64,000 nucleotides of DNA, taken from NCBI RefSeq assembly GCF_004011805.1, contig NZ_RCHJ01000003.1:372001-436000 (forward strand), given 5' to 3'. Positions 8,619 through 17,970 of the stretch are shown here, in pieces (within the stretch, counting starts at the first letter, position 1; the number at the start of each line of letters is the position of its first letter). The DNA is from Piscinibacter defluvii (lineage in GTDB: Bacteria; Pseudomonadota; Gammaproteobacteria; Burkholderiales; Burkholderiaceae_C). Position numbers and translations under genes: made by a program. The notes under the pieces were generated by a model that saw only the letters and a list, made by a program, of their open reading frames with translations, searched no databases and was not told the DNA's origin.

Positions 8619-8779
8619 ACTGGGGCAGTGCGAGCGAGTTCTTCGCAATGGGTGGTTACGGGCTCTATGTCTGGGGCTCGTACGCTGTATGTGCCGCGCT
8701 GATGCTGGCCGAGCCGCTTCTGGCGCGCCGGCGTCACGCACAGGCCCGCCGCGAGGCGGCTGAATCCGAAGAGGAATGA
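8615..8779 (+). CDS. ccmD: Heme exporter protein CcmD
   Basis: A 54-residue protein starting at the ATG that overlaps the ccmC stop (ATGA). It has the CcmD architecture: a short N-terminus ([20 protein letters not shown]), one transmembrane helix with the GGYG-x-YVW motif, and a charged cytoplasmic tail ([16 protein letters not shown]). CcmD is needed to release holo-CcmE from the CcmABC complex. The gene is short but its position between ccmC and ccmE and its motif leave little doubt. Confidence 0.93.
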   Translation: MNWGSASEFFAMGGYGLYVWGSYAVCAALMLAEPLLARRRHAQARREAAESEEE

Positions 8780-8783
8780 CCGA

Positions 8784-9242
8784 ATGAAACCCCGTCACAA
8801 GCGCCTGGCCATTGCCGGTGGTGTCGTCGTCGCCGTCGCGGCCATCGCCACGCTGGTGCTCAACGCCTTCCAGAGCAACCTGGTGTTCTTCTTCTCGCCC
8901 TCGCAGATCGCCTCCAACGAGGCGCCGGTCGGGCGCACCTTCCGCCTCGGCGGCATGGTGGAGGAGGGCAGCGTCAAGCGCGACGGCGTGAAGGTGAGCT
9001 TCGTCGTCACCGACACCGCCAAGACCGTGCCGGTGGTCTACGAAGGCATCCTGCCGGACCTGTTCAAGGAGGGCAAGGGCGTGGTCGCCCAGGGCCAGCT
9101 GCAGGGCGGGGTGTTCGTCGCCCGCGAGGTGCTCGCCAAGCACGACGAGAACTACATGCCGCCGGAGGCCGCCGAGGCCGTCAAGCGCGCCCAGCAGACC
9201 AACGAGAAGGTCGGCAAGAGCGTGGTCGGAGCGCAGCCATGA
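8784..9242 (+). CDS. ccmE: Periplasmic heme chaperone CcmE
   Basis: A 152-residue protein with an N-terminal signal anchor (residues 9-28) and an OB-fold periplasmic domain. The heme-binding His of the H-x-x-x-Y motif is H120 in [12 protein letters not shown] with Y124. It carries heme covalently from CcmC to CcmF. ATG at 8784 lies 4 bp after ccmD, and the stop overlaps ccmF by 4 bp. The Lys-Ala-rich tail after residue 130 is typical and variable. Confidence 0.95.
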   Translation: MKPRHKRLAIAGGVVVAVAAIATLVLNAFQSNLVFFFSPSQIASNEAPVGRTFRLGGMVEEGSVKRDGVKVSFVVTDTAKTVPVVYEGILPDLFKEGKGVVAQGQLQGGVFVAREVLAKHDENYMPPEAAEAVKRAQQTNEKVGKSVVGAQP

Positions 9243-11209
9243 TCCCCGAGCTGGGCCACCTCGCGCTCTGGCTGGCGCTGGGTGTCGCCCTGCTGCAGGG
9301 CACGCTGCCGCTGGCCGGCGCGCAGAAGGGACGCGCCGACTGGATGGTCCTGTCGCGCCCGCTCACGCTGGTGCTGTTCCTGCTCATCGCCGCCGCGTTC
9401 GCGGCGCTCACCGCCGCGTTCGTCAACAACGACTTCTCGGTGCTCTACGTGGCCCAGAACTCCAACTCGGCGCTGCCGCTGGCCTACCGCATCGCCGCGG
9501 TGTGGGGCGGCCACGAGGGCTCGCTGCTGCTGTGGGTGGCGATGCTGGCGGTCTGGCAGCTCGCGGTGGCGCGCTTCTCGCGCCACCTGCCGCTGCCGGT
9601 GATCGCGCGCATCCTCTCGGTGATGGGGCTGGTCAGCGCGGGCTTCCTGCTCTTCATGCTGCTCACCTCGAACCCGTTCGACCGGCTCTTCCCCGCCGCA
9701 CCCGACGGGCGCGACCTGAACCCGCTGCTGCAGGACCCGGGCATGGTGATCCACCCGCCGATGCTCTACATGGGCTACGTCGGCTTCTCGGTGGCGTTCG
9801 CGTTTGCGGTGGCCGCGCTGATCGGCGGCAACCTCGACGCCACCTGGGCGCGCTGGAGCCGCCCCTGGACCACCTCGGCCTGGATCTTCCTGACCATCGG
9901 CATCGCGCTGGGCAGCTGGTGGGCCTATTACGAACTCGGCTGGGGCGGCTGGTGGTTCTGGGATCCGGTCGAGAACGCCTCCTTCATGCCCTGGCTGGTG
10001 GGCACCGCGCTGATCCACTCGCTGGCCGTCACCGAGAAACGCGGCAGCTTCAAGAACTGGACGGTGCTGCTGGCCATCATGGCCTTCTCGCTCTCGCTGC
10101 TGGGCACCTTCCTGGTCCGCTCGGGCGTGCTGAGCTCGGTGCACGCCTTCGCCACCGACCCGAAGCGCGGCCTGTTCATCCTCGGCTTCCTCGTCATCGT
10201 GATCGGCAGCTCGCTGGCGCTGTACGCCTGGCGGGCGCCCAAGGTCGGCCTGGGCGCGCGCTTCGCGCTGCTCTCGCGCGAGACCATGCTGCTGGTCAAC
10301 AACGTGCTGCTGGTCGCCGCGATGGGCGCGGTGCTGCTGGGCACGCTCTACCCGCTGGTGCTCGACGCGCTCGGGCTGGGCAAGATCTCGGTCGGCCCGC
10401 CGTACTTCGACACCGTGTTCGTGCCGCTGATGGCGCCGCTGGTGTTCATGATGGGCGTGGGCCCGCTGGCGCGCTGGAAGCAGGCTGAGCTGCCCGACCT
10501 GTGGACACGCCTGCGCTGGGCGCTCGGCGTGGCCATCGTCGCGGCCATCGGCGTCGAGTGGGCCACCGGCGAGATCGGCCTGCTGGCCACGCTCGGCCTG
10601 GCGCTGGCGTTCTGGATCATCGCCTCGGTGGCCACCGACCTGCTGGAGCGCCTGCGCGGCGGCCACCCGCTCGAGCGCCTGAAGCTGCTGCCGCGCGCGC
10701 TGCTGGGCATGATGGTGGCGCACCTGGGCGTGGCGGCCTTCATCATCGGCGTGACCATGGTGCGCGGCCACGAGGTCGAGCGCGACGTGAAGATGGACAA
10801 CGGCGACACCACCGAGGTGCGCGGCTACACCTTCACCTTCCGCGGCGTGCGCGAGGTCGAGGGGCCGAACTACGTTGCCGCGCAGGGCCTGGTGGAGGTC
10901 AGCCGCAACGGCCGCAAGCTGCTCGACATGAAGCCGGAGAAGCGTGTCTACCGCGTGCAGCAGAACCCGATGACCGAGGCCGACATCGACGCCGGCCTGA
11001 CGCGCGACCTGTACGTCTCGCTCGGCGAGGCGGTGGGCAACGCCGGCGCCTGGATCGTGCGCATCTACGTCAAGCCCTTCGTCGACTGGATCTGGGGCGG
11101 CTGTTTCCTGATGGCGCTCGGCGGCCTGCTGGCGGCCAGCGACCGGCGCTACCGCGCCAAGGTGAAGGCGGGGCAGGGCGTGGCGGCCTCCGCGGGGGCG
11201 CAGGCTTGA
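9239..11209 (+). CDS. ccmF: Cytochrome c heme lyase subunit CcmF
   Basis: A 656-residue integral membrane protein with many helices, the length expected of CcmF. The WWD domain [17 protein letters not shown] is present, as are conserved His residues around [11 protein letters not shown] and [13 protein letters not shown]. CcmF takes heme from CcmE and attaches it to apocytochrome c together with CcmH. It overlaps ccmE by 4 bp and runs into ccmG, whose TTG start overlaps its TGA. Confidence 0.96.
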   Translation: MIPELGHLALWLALGVALLQGTLPLAGAQKGRADWMVLSRPLTLVLFLLIAAAFAALTAAFVNNDFSVLYVAQNSNSALPLAYRIAAVWGGHEGSLLLWVAMLAVWQLAVARFSRHLPLPVIARILSVMGLVSAGFLLFMLLTSNPFDRLFPAAPDGRDLNPLLQDPGMVIHPPMLYMGYVGFSVAFAFAVAALIGGNLDATWARWSRPWTTSAWIFLTIGIALGSWWAYYELGWGGWWFWDPVENASFMPWLVGTALIHSLAVTEKRGSFKNWTVLLAIMAFSLSLLGTFLVRSGVLSSVHAFATDPKRGLFILGFLVIVIGSSLALYAWRAPKVGLGARFALLSRETMLLVNNVLLVAAMGAVLLGTLYPLVLDALGLGKISVGPPYFDTVFVPLMAPLVFMMGVGPLARWKQAELPDLWTRLRWALGVAIVAAIGVEWATGEIGLLATLGLALAFWIIASVATDLLERLRGGHPLERLKLLPRALLGMMVAHLGVAAFIIGVTMVRGHEVERDVKMDNGDTTEVRGYTFTFRGVREVEGPNYVAAQGLVEVSRNGRKLLDMKPEKRVYRVQQNPMTEADIDAGLTRDLYVSLGEAVGNAGAWIVRIYVKPFVDWIWGGCFLMALGGLLAASDRRYRAKVKAGQGVAASAGAQA

Positions 11210-11736
11210 AGGTCCTGAAGTTCCTGATCCCGCTCGGCATCTTCGTCGTGCTGGTGGGTTTCCTCGGCGTCGGCCTGAAGCTCGACCCGCGCGAGGTGCC
11301 CTCGCCGCTGATCGGCAAGCCCGCGCCGGCCTTCGAGCTGACGCGGCTCGACCAGCCCGAGCAGAAGATCCGCCGCGACGACCTGCTCGGCAAGGTCTGG
11401 GTGCTCAATGTCTGGGCCTCGTGGTGCGCGCCGTGCCGCGAGGAGCATCCGCTGGTGGTGGCCTTCGCGAAGAAGAAGCTCGCGCCGGTCTACGGCCTGA
11501 ACTACAAGGACCAGCGCAACGCCGGCCTGGGCTTCCTGCGCCAGCTCGGCGACCCGTACGAGGCCTCGCTGTTCGACGCCGACGGGCGCGTGGGCATCGA
11601 CTACGGCGTCTACGGCGTGCCGGAGACCTTCGTGGTCGACAAGCAGGGCATCATCCGCTTCAAGCACATCGGGCCGCTCAACCCGGACGTGCTGCGCGAC
11701 AAGATCGAACCGCTGGTGAAGGAACTCAATGCGTAG
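11206..11736 (+). CDS. ccmG: Thiol:disulfide interchange protein CcmG/DsbE
   Basis: A 176-residue membrane-anchored thioredoxin-like protein. An N-terminal anchor (FLIPLGIFVVLVGFLGVGL) precedes the redox motif WASWCAPCREE; GVYGVPETF supplies the cis-Pro of the thioredoxin fold. It reduces the CXXCH cysteines of apocytochrome c (or CcmH) before heme ligation. The start is TTG at 11206, overlapping the ccmF TGA (TTGA); no ATG or GTG in the right place would keep the anchor. It overlaps ccmH by 8 bp. Confidence 0.92.
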   Translation: MKVLKFLIPLGIFVVLVGFLGVGLKLDPREVPSPLIGKPAPAFELTRLDQPEQKIRRDDLLGKVWVLNVWASWCAPCREEHPLVVAFAKKKLAPVYGLNYKDQRNAGLGFLRQLGDPYEASLFDADGRVGIDYGVYGVPETFVVDKQGIIRFKHIGPLNPDVLRDKIEPLVKELNA

Positions 11737-12190
11737 CTGGAAGGGGCTTGCGGCGCTGGTGCTGCTGTGGCTGCTGCCGCTCGCGGCGCTGTCCAAGGAG
11801 GCCGCGCCGGCGGCCGAGGACCCCGTGCTCGAGGCGCGCGTGCTGCGCATCTCGGCCGAGCTGCGCTGCCTGGTCTGCCAGAACCAGACGATCGCCGACT
11901 CGCATGCCGACCTGGCCCAGGACCTGCGCCAGCAGGTGCGCGAGATGATCCGCCAGGGCAAGACCGACCCGCAGATCATCGCCTTCATGACCGAGCGCTA
12001 CGGCGACTTCGTGCTCTACCGCCCACCGATGAAGTCGACCACCTGGCTGCTCTGGTTCGGCCCGGCGCTGCTGCTGGTCGGGGGCCTCGCGGTGCTGATC
12101 CTCGTGCTGCGCCGTCGCAGCAAGCTGCCGCCGGAGGCCTTCGAGCCCGACCTGGACGAGGCTGACGCCGAGCCCCAGGTCAAAGGGTGA
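11729..12190 (+). CDS. ccmH: Cytochrome c-type biogenesis protein CcmH (CycL)
   Basis: A 153-residue protein: signal peptide (residues 1-22), periplasmic helical domain with the redox motif LRCLVCQNQTIADSHADLA (CXXC), one C-terminal membrane helix (about residues 105-128), and a short acidic tail. It corresponds to the N-terminal half of E. coli CcmH. The TPR-containing CcmI part (C-terminal half of E. coli CcmH) is absent both as a fusion and as the next gene. It is convergent with the TldE-like gene; the two coding regions overlap by 11 bp at their 3' ends. Confidence 0.94.
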   Translation: MRSWKGLAALVLLWLLPLAALSKEAAPAAEDPVLEARVLRISAELRCLVCQNQTIADSHADLAQDLRQQVREMIRQGKTDPQIIAFMTERYGDFVLYRPPMKSTTWLLWFGPALLLVGGLAVLILVLRRRSKLPPEAFEPDLDEADAEPQVKG

Positions 12191-13508
12191 GGCGCCAGCC
12201 CTCGACCAGGGCGCCGGGGGTGCTGATCGACATCAGCTGGCGTTCGTTGTAGGTGCCGCTTTCGGGAATCAGCTCGGCCTGGTCACCCAGCCCGAGCAGG
12301 CCCTCGCCGAACATGCGCAGGAACGAGTCGTCGAAGCGCATCACCGTCACCGGCGCCACCGGCCGGCCGTCTTCCACCCACAGGCAGGCGAAGCGTGTCA
12401 GGCCGGTCATGCGGCAGGCGAGGCGGTCCGAGTAGTTCAGGTACCAGAGGTTGCTCACGTACAGGCCGGTGCCGAGCGTGGCCAGCGGGTCTGACACGTT
12501 CAGCCGGCCCGGCGCCAGCGCCAGCGCCTCGGGCGTCTCGTTGGCATTCGCGCCGTTGGCCGGCAGGCCGTACTCCTGCGCCGAGCGGGCGCTGTTCAGC
12601 GTGTCCGTCGCCAGGCCGCGTTCGACCAGGCTGACCCGCGGCGGCCGCACGAAGCCCTCCGCGGTGAAGGCCGGCGCCAGCCCCTCGGCCAGGTTCTCGT
12701 CGAGCGAGAACTCCGGGCTCAGCACCGCGTCGCGGTGCGCCAGCCGCATCAGGCTGGAGGTGCCGGTGCGGCGCCCCCGTGCGCCCAGGCCGGCCCAGGC
12801 GACCGTGCCCAGCAGCTCGGCCATCGCGGCCGGTGCGAACCAGCTGCGGTAGGCGCCGGGCTCCAGGCGGCGCGGCGGCAGCGCGAGCAGCGGCAGCTGC
12901 GCCGCGCCGGCCGCGACGCGGCGGGCGAACTCGTCGCCGTCCCAGCGCGTGCCGGCGTAGAAGCTCTTGACCGCCTTGTCGGCCGACTGCACCAGGCACC
13001 AGTCGAAGTGGAAGGACTCGACCTGGTGCCAGTGGCGCGAGCCCAGGCTGTCGGCAAAGGCGCGCAGCATCGGCCCGCCGGCGTAGAAGCCGACGAAGTC
13101 CAGCCCGGCGGCGGCTTCGACGACGCGCCGCACCACCTCGCCGGCCTCCGGCAGGCGGCCAGGGTCGATGCGCTCGCTGCGCGCCGGCGCGTCGGGCAGC
13201 AGCAGGTGCGGGTCGTCGGCCACGTCGTCGAGCGCCGCCACGGCCAGCGCGCGCTCGCGCTGCAGCAGCGCGAGGTCGTGTGCCGGCCGGCCCGACAGCG
13301 TCACCCGCGCCTCGACGCGGCGCCGTCCGCGTACGACGGTCACGGTGGCGTGCGCCTGCTCGACGCCGGTGGCCTGGCGCACCTGGGCACCGTTGAAACG
13401 GATGAAGCTGGAGGCCTCGGCGTGCAGCAGCAGCAGGCAGCGGTCGAGGCCGCCGGTGGTGTGGCACACCGCATCGGCGAGCGCCTCGAACTCGGCTCGC
13501 CCGATCAT
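12180..13508 (-). CDS. TldE/PmbA-like protein (TldD-PmbA family, non-catalytic partner)
   Basis: A 442-residue protein of the TldD/PmbA family. It lacks the HExxxH zinc motif and has the family's C-terminal beta-rich region (for example LGTGLYVSNLWYLNYSDRLACRMTGLTR). In E. coli, TldD and TldE form a heterodimeric zinc protease in which only TldD carries the metal. ATG at 13508 overlaps the upstream stop (ATGA), so it is coupled to the TldD-like gene. Because the partner genes are adjacent here, this may be a dedicated second pair rather than the housekeeping tldD and pmbA; that needs the rest of the genome. Confidence 0.82.
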   Translation of the reverse strand: MIGRAEFEALADAVCHTTGGLDRCLLLLHAEASSFIRFNGAQVRQATGVEQAHATVTVVRGRRRVEARVTLSGRPAHDLALLQRERALAVAALDDVADDPHLLLPDAPARSERIDPGRLPEAGEVVRRVVEAAAGLDFVGFYAGGPMLRAFADSLGSRHWHQVESFHFDWCLVQSADKAVKSFYAGTRWDGDEFARRVAAGAAQLPLLALPPRRLEPGAYRSWFAPAAMAELLGTVAWAGLGARGRRTGTSSLMRLAHRDAVLSPEFSLDENLAEGLAPAFTAEGFVRPPRVSLVERGLATDTLNSARSAQEYGLPANGANANETPEALALAPGRLNVSDPLATLGTGLYVSNLWYLNYSDRLACRMTGLTRFACLWVEDGRPVAPVTVMRFDDSFLRMFGEGLLGLGDQAELIPESGTYNERQLMSISTPGALVEGWRLTL

Positions 13509-14962
13509 TCCTCGCCTCCGAACACGGCGACGCCGGAGAACTTGCAGGCCGGCGCCGCGTGGCCCACGCGCAGCGTCTGCGAGGGTTCGCCCTTGCCGCA
13601 GAACGGCGTGCCCATCACCTCGAAGGTGGATTCGTCGCCCACCATCGCGAGCGAGCGCCAGAAGGTCGCGCTGATGCCGCGGTAGTTCGGGTTGCGCACC
13701 ACCTCGGCGAGCCGGCCGTCGCGGATCACGCGGCCCCATTCGCAGCCGAACTGGAACTTGTTGCGCGAGTCGTCGATGCTCCACGAGAGGTTGGTGCGCA
13801 TCATCACGCCCAGCTCGATGCTCGCGATCATCTCGTCGAGCGAGGAGCGGCCCGGCTCGATGTTCAGGTTGCTCATGCGGTCGATCGGCGCGCGGTTCCA
13901 GCCGCTCGAGCGCGCGGTGGCCACGCCCTGCAGATCCGGCCGGATGCGCCGCGCGCGCGCCAGCGAGACCGCGCCGCCCAGCGGCCGCTTCAGGATGCCG
14001 CGTTCGATCAGCAGCTCGCGGCGTGCCGGCTCGCCCTCGTCGTCGAAGCCGAAGCTGGCCAGCTGCTCGGGCCGCGACGGGTCGTAGCTCACGTTCAGCA
14101 GCTCGCTGCCGTAGGCGTAGTGGCCGAACATGTCGAGCGTGACGAAGCTGGTGCCGGCGAAGTTGCGCTCGTCGCCGAGGATGCGGTCGAGCTCGAGCGG
14201 GTGGCCGATCGACTCGTGGATCTGCAGCATCATCTGGTCGGGCATCAGCAGCACGTCCATCGTGCCGCTCGGGCATTGCGGCGCCATCGCCAGCGCCAGC
14301 GCGTCGGCGGCCACGCGCGGGCCGTCGCTGGCGAAGGCGGCGCGCTCGAGCACCTCCAGCCCGCCCTGCTGGCACCAGCCGTTGTACTGGCCGGCCGACG
14401 AGCGGGTCTGGGTCACGCCGTCGACATGCGCGGTGGCCTGGAGGTGCGGGATGGTCTGGCTCCAGCGCTGCTCGTTGCGCGCGCCGTCGCTGGTGATCAG
14501 CAGCTGCTCGGTCTCGCCCGAGCCGAGCGTGGCCTCCCAGTCGACGATGCGGGAGTCGGTGCGGATCGCCGCGCAGGCCGCGCGCACGACCTCCAGCCGC
14601 TCGCGCAGCGGCAGCGAAGCGACCGGGCGCTCGACGCGGCCGGCATAGCCGCCGCGCGAACGCACCGCGGGCAGCTCGGCCGGGTCGAACACCATGTGCC
14701 CGGCCGCCGCCTGCGCCAGCCGCCGCGCCCGCTCGAAGGCCTGCGCCAGGCCGGCCTCGCTCAGGTCGGCGGTGGCCGCGTGGCCGAGGCCGCCGGCATG
14801 CGCCACGCTGACCATCACGCCTTCGTCCAGGCCGCGCTGCGGCGCCTCGGGCACGTCCTGGCGGACGATCAGTTGTTCGGTCCGCTCCCGCACCGCGCGC
14901 AGCGACCAGCGCTCGACGTCGGGGGCCACGCGGGCGGTGAGGGTCTCGAGCTGGTCGAACAT
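13505..14962 (-). CDS. TldD-like zinc metalloprotease subunit
   Basis: A 485-residue TldD-family protein. The zinc motif HESIGH is at residues 249-254 in LQIHESIGHPLELDRILGDE, and a late Cys (TPFCGKGEP, near residue 459) matches the third ligand position of TldD. The N-terminal domain carries the family's DEGVMVSVAHAGGLGHAATADL stretch. With the downstream TldE-like protein it would form a heterodimer that degrades unfolded peptides, or processes ribosomal peptides in some systems. It is convergent with the ccm operon and separated by 51 bp from the sugar ABC transporter genes. Confidence 0.85.
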   Translation of the reverse strand: MFDQLETLTARVAPDVERWSLRAVRERTEQLIVRQDVPEAPQRGLDEGVMVSVAHAGGLGHAATADLSEAGLAQAFERARRLAQAAAGHMVFDPAELPAVRSRGGYAGRVERPVASLPLRERLEVVRAACAAIRTDSRIVDWEATLGSGETEQLLITSDGARNEQRWSQTIPHLQATAHVDGVTQTRSSAGQYNGWCQQGGLEVLERAAFASDGPRVAADALALAMAPQCPSGTMDVLLMPDQMMLQIHESIGHPLELDRILGDERNFAGTSFVTLDMFGHYAYGSELLNVSYDPSRPEQLASFGFDDEGEPARRELLIERGILKRPLGGAVSLARARRIRPDLQGVATARSSGWNRAPIDRMSNLNIEPGRSSLDEMIASIELGVMMRTNLSWSIDDSRNKFQFGCEWGRVIRDGRLAEVVRNPNYRGISATFWRSLAMVGDESTFEVMGTPFCGKGEPSQTLRVGHAAPACKFSGVAVFGGEE

Positions 14963-15013
14963 CGTCCGGGGCGCGTACTGCTTCGATGCGCCCCAGTGTA
15001 AGCGCGACGCCGC

Positions 15014-16081
15014 TCAGGCCACGATGCGGCGCTCGGTCCTCGCGTCGAAGACGTGGGCATCCCGCGCCTGCCACTGCAGGTGCACCGTCTCGCCCACCTG
15101 CTGGTGCACCTTGCCGGGCACGCGCGCCATCATCTTGCCCATCGGCGTGTCCACCAGCACGTAGGTCTCCGGGCCCGTGGGCTCGACCAGGCTGATGGTG
15201 CCGGGCAGGCCCTGGTCGGCGAAGGACACCGCCTCGGGCCGCAGTCCGTAGAGGATGCCGTCCGCGTGAGCGCTGCCGACGATGCCGCGCTGCTCGTCGG
15301 TCAGCGCGAGCTCGATGCCGTGCGAGGCGAAGCCGTTGGCCGCGCGCTGGCCGGTCACGATGTTCATCGCCGGGGAGCCGATGAACTCGGCCACGAAGCG
15401 GGTCGCCGGGCGGCTGTAGATGTCGTCGGGCGAGCCGAGCTGCTCGATCACGCCGCCCTTCATCACCGCGATGTGGTCGCCCAGCGTCATGGCCTCGATC
15501 TGGTCGTGCGTCACGTAGACCGTGGTCACCTGCGCCTTGTTGTGCAGGTGCTTGATCTCGGCGCGCATCTCGACGCGCAGCTTGGCGTCGAGGTTGGACA
15601 GCGGTTCGTCGAACAGGAACAGCGTCGGGTCGCGCGCCAGCGCCCGGCCCATCGCGACGCGCTGGCGCTGGCCGCCGGAGAGCTGCCCCGGCTTGCGGTC
15701 CAGCAGGTGCTCGATCTGCAGCATCTTCGAGACCCGCGCGATGGCCGCCTCGCGCTCGGCCTTGGGCACATTGCGCATCTCCAGGCCGAAGGCGATGTTC
15801 TGCGCCACGTTCATGTTCGGGTAGAGCGCGTAGCTCTGGAACACCATCGCGATGTCGCGGTCCTTGGGCAGCGCGTGCGTGACGTCACGCCCGCCGATGT
15901 GCACCTGGCCGGAGGTCGGCTTGTCGAGCCCGGCGATGATGTTCAGCAAGGTGCTCTTGCCGCAGCCCGAGGGGCCGACCAGGATCAGGAAGTCGCCCGC
16001 CTCGACCTCGATGTCGATGCCCTTGAGGATGTCGACGCTGCCGAAGCTGCGCCGCACGTTGCGGATGGAAAGTGCGCCCAT
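15014..16081 (-). CDS. gtsD: Sugar ABC transporter ATP-binding protein (MalK/UgpC type, GtsD-like)
   Basis: A 355-residue CUT1-family ATPase. Walker [11 protein letters not shown]-loop MVFQSYALYPNM, signature LSGGQRQRVAMGRALARDP and Walker B LFLFDEPLSNLDAKLR are followed by a C-terminal MalK-like TOBE/OB domain (residues about 240-355). It energises import by the two permeases encoded upstream. ATG at 16081 follows the permease stop at 16087 by 5 bp. GtsD is suggested by similarity of the four-gene set and binding protein to Pseudomonas glucose transporters, from memory. Confidence 0.88.
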   Translation of the reverse strand: MGALSIRNVRRSFGSVDILKGIDIEVEAGDFLILVGPSGCGKSTLLNIIAGLDKPTSGQVHIGGRDVTHALPKDRDIAMVFQSYALYPNMNVAQNIAFGLEMRNVPKAEREAAIARVSKMLQIEHLLDRKPGQLSGGQRQRVAMGRALARDPTLFLFDEPLSNLDAKLRVEMRAEIKHLHNKAQVTTVYVTHDQIEAMTLGDHIAVMKGGVIEQLGSPDDIYSRPATRFVAEFIGSPAMNIVTGQRAANGFASHGIELALTDEQRGIVGSAHADGILYGLRPEAVSFADQGLPGTISLVEPTGPETYVLVDTPMGKMMARVPGKVHQQVGETVHLQWQARDAHVFDARTERRIVA

Positions 16082-16086
16082 GATGT

Positions 16087-16965
16087 TCAGCCTTTCACGG
16101 CGCCGGCAGTCAGCCCGCGCACGAAGTACTTGCCTGCGACGATGTAGACGATCAGGGTCGGCAGGCCGGCGATCATCGCGGCGGCCATGTCGACGTTGTA
16201 TTCCTTCACCGAGCTCGTGGTGTTGGCCAGGTTGTTCAGGCCGACGGTCACCGGCTTGCTGCCGGCGCCCGAGAACACGATGCCGTAGAGGAAGTCGTTC
16301 CAGATGTTGGTGAACTGCCAGATCAGCGTGACCACCGTGATCGGCGTCGAGAGCGGCAGGATGATGCGCCAGAAGATGCGCCAGAAGCCCGCGCCGTCGA
16401 GCATCGCCGCCTTCACGAGTTCGTCCGGCAGGCCGACGTAGTAGTTGCGGAAGAACAGCGTCGTCGACGCGAGGCCCGCGATCACGTGCACCAGCACCAG
16501 GCCCCACACCGAGCTGGCGATGCCCAGCCAGCCGAGCACCTGGCTCATCGGCAGCAGCACCACCTGCATCGGCATGAAGACGCCGAACAGCATCAGCGCG
16601 AAGATCACCTCGCTGCCGGTGAAGCGCCACTTCGACAGCACGTAGCCGTTCAGCGCGCCCAGCAGCGTGGAGATCAGCACCGCCGGGATCACCATGATCA
16701 CCGAGTTCATGAAGAAGGGCTTCAGGCCGCCGCAGTCCACGCCGGTGCAGGCGTGGCTCCAGGCCTTGGACCAGGCGTCGAAGCTCGGCGCGGTGGGCAG
16801 CGAGAGCAGGTTGCCGTTGCGGATCTGCTCCATGTCCTTCAGCGAGGTCGTGAGCATCACGTACATCGGCAGCAGGTAGAACACCGCGAACAGCAGCAGC
16901 ACCGACCACATGGCGATGCGGCCCCAGTCGATGGCGGGCGGGCGGGAGACGGCGATGCTGCTCAT
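16087..16965 (-). CDS. gtsC: Sugar ABC transporter permease (MalG/UgpE type, GtsC-like)
   Basis: A 292-residue permease with six predicted helices. The coupling EAA loop reads DELVKAAMLDGAGFWRIFWRIILPLSTP, the typical MalG-family contact with the ATPase. The first helix (MWSVLLLFAVFYLLPMYVML) follows a short cytoplasmic N-terminus. It overlaps the other permease gene by 4 bp (ATGA) and lies 5 bp before the ATPase gene. It acts in the inner membrane as a heterodimer with the GtsB-like subunit. Confidence 0.88.
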   Translation of the reverse strand: MSSIAVSRPPAIDWGRIAMWSVLLLFAVFYLLPMYVMLTTSLKDMEQIRNGNLLSLPTAPSFDAWSKAWSHACTGVDCGGLKPFFMNSVIMVIPAVLISTLLGALNGYVLSKWRFTGSEVIFALMLFGVFMPMQVVLLPMSQVLGWLGIASSVWGLVLVHVIAGLASTTLFFRNYYVGLPDELVKAAMLDGAGFWRIFWRIILPLSTPITVVTLIWQFTNIWNDFLYGIVFSGAGSKPVTVGLNNLANTTSSVKEYNVDMAAAMIAGLPTLIVYIVAGKYFVRGLTAGAVKG

Positions 16966-17885
16966 TTCCTGGTCCTCAGTTCGGAGTAGAGGTAGGGCAC
17001 GACGATCGCCGCGACGGTGGCCAGCATGATCGTGGCCGAGGCCGCGCCCAGGCCGATCTGGCCGCGCGAGAACGACATCGTGTACATGAAGGTGGCGGGC
17101 AGATCGGTCGCGAAGCCCGGGCCGCCGGCGGTCAGCGCCATCACCAGGTCGAAGCTCTTGATCGCCAGGTGCGCCAGCACCATCAGCGTCGAGAAGAACA
17201 CCGGGCGCAGGCTGGGGATGATGATGCGCCAGTAGATGCGCGGCAGGCTCGCGCCGTCGATCTGCGCGGCCTTGAGGATCGAGTCGTCGATGCCGCGCAG
17301 GCCCGCGAGGAACAGCGCCATCACGAAGCCCGAGCTCTGCCACACGCCGGCGATCACGATGGTGTAGATCGCGCGGTCGGGGTTGATCAGCCAGTCGAAG
17401 CCGAAGCTCGTCCAGCCCCAGTCGTGCATCACCTTCTCCAGGCCGAGGCCGGGGTTGAGGATCCACTTCCAGGCCGTGCCGGTGACGATGAAGCTCAGCG
17501 CCATCGGGTACAGGTAGACGGTGCGCAGCGCGCCCTCGGCCCGGATCTTCTGGTCCAGCAGGATGGCCAGCAGCAGGCCGATGGCCATGCCGAGGAAGAT
17601 GAACAGCCCGCCGAAGATGGCCAGGTTCTTCAGCGCCACCCACCAGCGCTCGCTCTCGAACAGCGTGACGTACTGGTCGAAGCCGACGAACTCGTAGTTG
17701 GGCAGCAGGCGCGAGGCGGACAGCGACAGGTAGCCGTTCCAGGCCATCAGCCCGTAGATGAACAGGAACGAGATCACGAAGGAGGGTGCCAGCACGAGCC
17801 TGGGCATCCACTCCGAGAGGCGGGCGGCGGCGGACACGGACGAGGCCGTGCGTCCACCGCCCGCGGCGGCAGCGGGAGCGTTCAT
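16962..17885 (-). CDS. gtsB: Sugar ABC transporter permease (MalF/UgpA type, GtsB-like)
   Basis: A 307-residue permease with six hydrophobic helices after an Ala/Gly-rich cytoplasmic N-terminus (MNAPAAAAGGGRTASSVSAA). The EAA loop is DDSILKAAQIDGASLPRIYWRIIIPSLRP. It pairs with the GtsC-like permease. An 85-bp gap with a strong hairpin separates it from the binding-protein gene, which may set lower expression of the membrane subunits relative to the binding protein (inference). Confidence 0.88.
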   Translation of the reverse strand: MNAPAAAAGGGRTASSVSAAARLSEWMPRLVLAPSFVISFLFIYGLMAWNGYLSLSASRLLPNYEFVGFDQYVTLFESERWWVALKNLAIFGGLFIFLGMAIGLLLAILLDQKIRAEGALRTVYLYPMALSFIVTGTAWKWILNPGLGLEKVMHDWGWTSFGFDWLINPDRAIYTIVIAGVWQSSGFVMALFLAGLRGIDDSILKAAQIDGASLPRIYWRIIIPSLRPVFFSTLMVLAHLAIKSFDLVMALTAGGPGFATDLPATFMYTMSFSRGQIGLGAASATIMLATVAAIVVPYLYSELRTRK

Positions 17886-17912
17886 GGTCGAACCCCGGTG
17901 AAGAGAGGGACA

Positions 17913-17938
17913 GGGCGGGGCGGCGGAGCGCCCCGCCC
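17913..17938 (-). promoter_or_regulatory. GC-rich intercistronic hairpin between gtsA and gtsB
   Basis: A perfect 10-bp inverted repeat, GGGCGGGGCG at 17913-17922 and CGCCCCGCCC at 17929-17938, with a 6-base loop. It lies between the binding-protein and permease genes. No U-tract follows on the coding strand, so it is more likely an mRNA-stabilising or processing hairpin than a full terminator. Confidence 0.5.
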
Positions 17939-17970
17939 GGGGCGCGCACAGGTGGTGCGCGGGACGCGGC

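Noticed and set aside
12180-15074. One 964-codon minus-strand frame suggesting a fused TldD-TldE protein
   Set aside because: Only its C-terminal 442 residues are TldE-like. The upstream part is a different frame across the true TldD-like gene, which ends at an ATGA overlap at 13505-13508.
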